From Rhizobium sp. ARZ01 (GTDB taxonomy: Bacteria > Pseudomonadota > Alphaproteobacteria > Rhizobiales > Rhizobiaceae): 64,000 nucleotides of DNA. The notes under the pieces are model-generated. The model saw only the letters and a list, made by a program, of their open reading frames with translations, searched no databases and was not told the origin of the DNA. The stretch lies in NCBI RefSeq assembly GCF_014851675.1, contig NZ_JACVAE010000004.1, positions 248,001 to 312,000 on the forward strand. Direction: 5' to 3'. Positions 62,118 to 64,000 of the stretch are shown here, one piece after another. The first letter of the stretch is position 1. Each line of letters opens with the position of its first letter. Made by a program: the position numbers and the translations under genes.

Positions 62118-63128
62118 TCAACCCGATCTCGATTTGAAGATCCGGCGATTCCAATCACGGGGTGCATAGTACAATGTTCTCCCAACATCTCGAAGCATCG
62201 ATATAACAACGCTCGACGATGCCCTAAACTGCGGGTAGATTATCGGGTCGCCACCATATTTTTTCTTGTAGGCTCCGTCGCCGCCCCAGTAGTACCAATG
62301 CACACCACGGCGCTTCCAGTACTTCATTGCATACCAAAGCATGGGCTCATTCGGTCGCACGATCTGATGTTCACGAAGGCTAGCGTTTCCCCAGAAATAG
62401 GAAATATCGTTAAATCCAGGAAATATACCTGTGGCAATGCTCTGCCCATCTGAATTACGCGCGCGCAAGAGAAGGAGGTCTCCGGTCGGGTAGACGTGTC
62501 TGATAAGAGCCTCTACGCGATCCATGCCATATGTTGGCCGCATATTCTGCTTGGCGAAGACGTCTTCCAACTGACTGAAGTACTCTGCCGCAAATCCATC
62601 CGGTGCAGCTTCCTCGATGACGACTCCGGACCTCGCAGCTTTCCTGATGCAGTTCCTGCATGCTCCTCCGTCCATACTGGCGAAAAGCTCGTCCTCTGTC
62701 TTTAGAAGGTTTGATCGAAAGGTTCGGACGAGTTGCGCTTTGACTCTGCCATCTCTGAAGTGCTCGCCGACCAGATAGGGATCCGAGATTTCCAGATGCT
62801 GGCAGCCTAGCTCAGAAAAAACGAAGGGGATGAGCGCGTCGACTGCATCGGTTCTGGACGCGTCATGCCGCAGGTTGAATCCCATGTACGGGGTCGTCCA
62901 GCCTGGGAATGGGCTTCCCAGTATTCGGAAACCCATCCGCCGGATGAGCACGCCTACAAAAAACCCGACGGTCACGCCGGCGTTGTCAATTCGAGCCACA
63001 ACCGGTTCCCCGGATTGGGTCTCGCAAACGAAATCAATCCACGCCTTTCGCTGCGAGAAAGTTCGGTCCCGGAAAGAATCAAGGAGCGGCCAATTGACGT
63101 CGGCATAGACTTCTCTTTCCAGTTTCAT
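62118..63128 (-). CDS. FemAB/BioF2-like GNAT-fold protein
   Basis: A 336-residue protein with a double GNAT-like architecture as in FemAB or the Acetyltransf_6 group. The strand GFFVGVLIRRMGFRILGSPF, the sequence SNLLKTEDELFASMDGGACRNCIRKAARSGV (acceptor side, typical KxR...R turn) and the end WYAMKYWKRRGVHWYYWGGDGAYKKKYGG are typical. Members transfer amino acids or acyl groups in peptidoglycan or exopolysaccharide building. ATG 63128 has GGAGGG seven bases upstream. It seems to form an operon with the deacetylase-like gene. Confidence 0.75.
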   Translation of the reverse strand: MKLEREVYADVNWPLLDSFRDRTFSQRKAWIDFVCETQSGEPVVARIDNAGVTVGFFVGVLIRRMGFRILGSPFPGWTTPYMGFNLRHDASRTDAVDALIPFVFSELGCQHLEISDPYLVGEHFRDGRVKAQLVRTFRSNLLKTEDELFASMDGGACRNCIRKAARSGVVIEEAAPDGFAAEYFSQLEDVFAKQNMRPTYGMDRVEALIRHVYPTGDLLLLRARNSDGQSIATGIFPGFNDISYFWGNASLREHQIVRPNEPMLWYAMKYWKRRGVHWYYWGGDGAYKKKYGGDPIIYPQFRASSSVVISMLRDVGRTLYYAPRDWNRRIFKSRSG

Positions 63129-63187
63129 CCGGCTGCCCTCCGGATTTTGCCCTCCGGATTTGTTGTGCCTCATTGATTCAGGATAAT

Positions 63188-63841
63188 TCAGGGTAAGACG
63201 GAGATGCGGTCCAGCAACGCGACAAGCTCGGCCTGGCGGTTTGTCTCCGTTTTTGCGAAAAGCGAAGCCAGTTGGGAGCGGATCGTCGTCCGGCTAAGGC
63301 GATGGCTTCGAGCGATCTCCAAGGGAGCGCCTCCGCGCGCGATCTCGATAGCAAGGCGGGTCTCGGCGCTCGTCAAACCAAAGATTTCCTGCAATGTCAG
63401 CGGATTCGGTTCCGGCCGAACGGTTCGGTCGAGCAGCGCGACTATACTCACGCCGTCCGAGACGCCCTCTGCTCGCTCGCTGAACATCACGGGACGCCCT
63501 TCACGGAAGGACATGACTACCCACAAGATCGAGCCGGGCAGAACGTTCTCCCAGCCACCAATCAATCGCCGTAGCCCTGCGGAGATCTGATCCGGTGTGT
63601 CGGCGATGCCTAGAACAGCTCGTGTGCTGGCATTCCACTCTACTACTCTCTTGTTTCTATTCAGGGCGACGTAGCCACAACCGATACGATTCATCATCCG
63701 CTGAACCGAGTGCGGAATGGTTTCCGCTCTGGCGCCCGACTGTTGAGTTGCTGCGGCGGTATCTAGAGCGCCATCGTGCTGACCGAGAGCCGCGTGCGGT
63801 CTTACCGCCCAACTGCCGGCATTACGACTGGAGGATTCCAT
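63188..63841 (-). CDS. LuxR-type transcriptional regulator with PAS-like sensor
   Basis: A 217-residue protein. A PAS-like region (GCGYVALNRNKRVVEWNAST, about residues 55-75 onward) precedes a C-terminal LuxR helix-turn-helix (FGLTSAETRLAIEIARGGAP then LEIARSHRLSRTTIRSQLAS). There is no receiver domain or acyl-homoserine-lactone domain. ATG 63841 has GAGG upstream; an in-frame TTG at 63877 is less likely. It lies 60 bases upstream of the FemAB-like gene on the same strand and may control it. Confidence 0.82.
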   Translation of the reverse strand: MESSSRNAGSWAVRPHAALGQHDGALDTAAATQQSGARAETIPHSVQRMMNRIGCGYVALNRNKRVVEWNASTRAVLGIADTPDQISAGLRRLIGGWENVLPGSILWVVMSFREGRPVMFSERAEGVSDGVSIVALLDRTVRPEPNPLTLQEIFGLTSAETRLAIEIARGGAPLEIARSHRLSRTTIRSQLASLFAKTETNRQAELVALLDRISVLP

Positions 63842-64000
63842 TTTTCCAACCTCAGGTCTACCATCAGTAGTTGCCAATTCTTTCCACTTCGCGGCAGGCA
63901 GCGAAGGATGCGCCGGGGCAGTCCTTTTGCCTGCCCGTTATTTACGCAGAGTCACACTTTCAGCGCCATGATTATCTTCCGGCGGAAATATTTCCTTGCT
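63842..64000. other. Right-hand end of window
   Basis: Presumed promoter region of the LuxR-type gene. No gene is recognised before the window ends. Confidence 0.4.

Noticed and set aside
1..64000. tRNA, rRNA, CRISPR arrays, transposase genes
   Set aside because: None recognised on either strand while reading; no repeated spacers, no transposase motifs and no tRNA-like cloverleaf noticed. A tRNAscan-SE and ISfinder run would settle it.

Overview
The window looks like part of an alphaproteobacterial (Hyphomicrobiales/rhizobial, Sinorhizobium- or Rhizobium-like) genome, probably an accessory replicon or a catabolic island of the chromosome. Reasons: high G+C, an HWE-family histidine kinase, AapJQMP-type amino-acid uptake genes, an arginase/ornithine cyclodeaminase pair with a divergent Lrp-type regulator, and many GGAAC-N16-CGTT promoters of the kind used by the alphaproteobacterial general-stress sigma factor EcfG (RpoE2). 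No rRNA, tRNA, CRISPR array or recognisable insertion sequence was seen.

Layout. (1) 0-12 kb: a general-stress island of small genes (DUF892 ferritin-like protein, YghA-type dehydrogenase, PRC-barrel, glycine-zipper lipoprotein, KGG protein, tiny membrane proteins). Most sit behind an exact or near-exact EcfG-type promoter, but at least seven genes here are broken by frameshift or truncation (response regulator, UdgX-like glycosylase, NUDIX, PhnA-like membrane protein, KGG protein, DUF6766 protein, possible RHH protein). (2) 12-19.2 kb: a DeoR-type regulator divergent from an operon of two FAD oxidoreductases, an FGGY kinase, a DUF1937 protein and an APC permease; it resembles glycerol catabolism, but the kinase lacks a key glycerol-binding arginine. 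(3) 19.4-31.9 kb: a sugar-salvage cluster with MtnK, MtnA, a RuBisCO-like protein, a split transketolase, a ribose-type ABC importer, a fused aldolase/dehydrogenase and a SorC regulator. A perfect 11-bp inverted repeat lies in its central divergent promoter, and a 15-bp direct repeat lies at both edges. (4) 32-37.5 kb: a MocR regulator divergent from a BenE transporter, then an NfeD protease/slipin pair. (5) 37.5-43.9 kb: a decayed zone (ABC ATPase remnant, split adenylate cyclase, AraC, TauE/SafE and HU remnants) around intact LivK-type and MscS-type genes. (6) 44-46.5 kb: arginase, ornithine cyclodeaminase and Lrp regulator. (7) 47-50.7 kb: a complete TRAP transporter. (8) 51.6-60.7 kb: a partial homoprotocatechuate-type lower pathway (FAH-fold, HpaH, HpaI, HpaF and HpaR homologues) divergent from a polar amino-acid ABC transporter and a class V aminotransferase. 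(9) 61-63.9 kb: polysaccharide deacetylase-like, FemAB/GNAT-like and LuxR-type genes.

The most promising leads are the methylthioribose/RuBisCO-like/transketolase cluster, the dense EcfG-type promoter series with its unannotated small membrane proteins, the glycerol-like operon with an altered kinase, and the hpa-like module that has neither a ring-cleaving dioxygenase nor HpaE. Functions come from motif recognition by eye; no database search was run.
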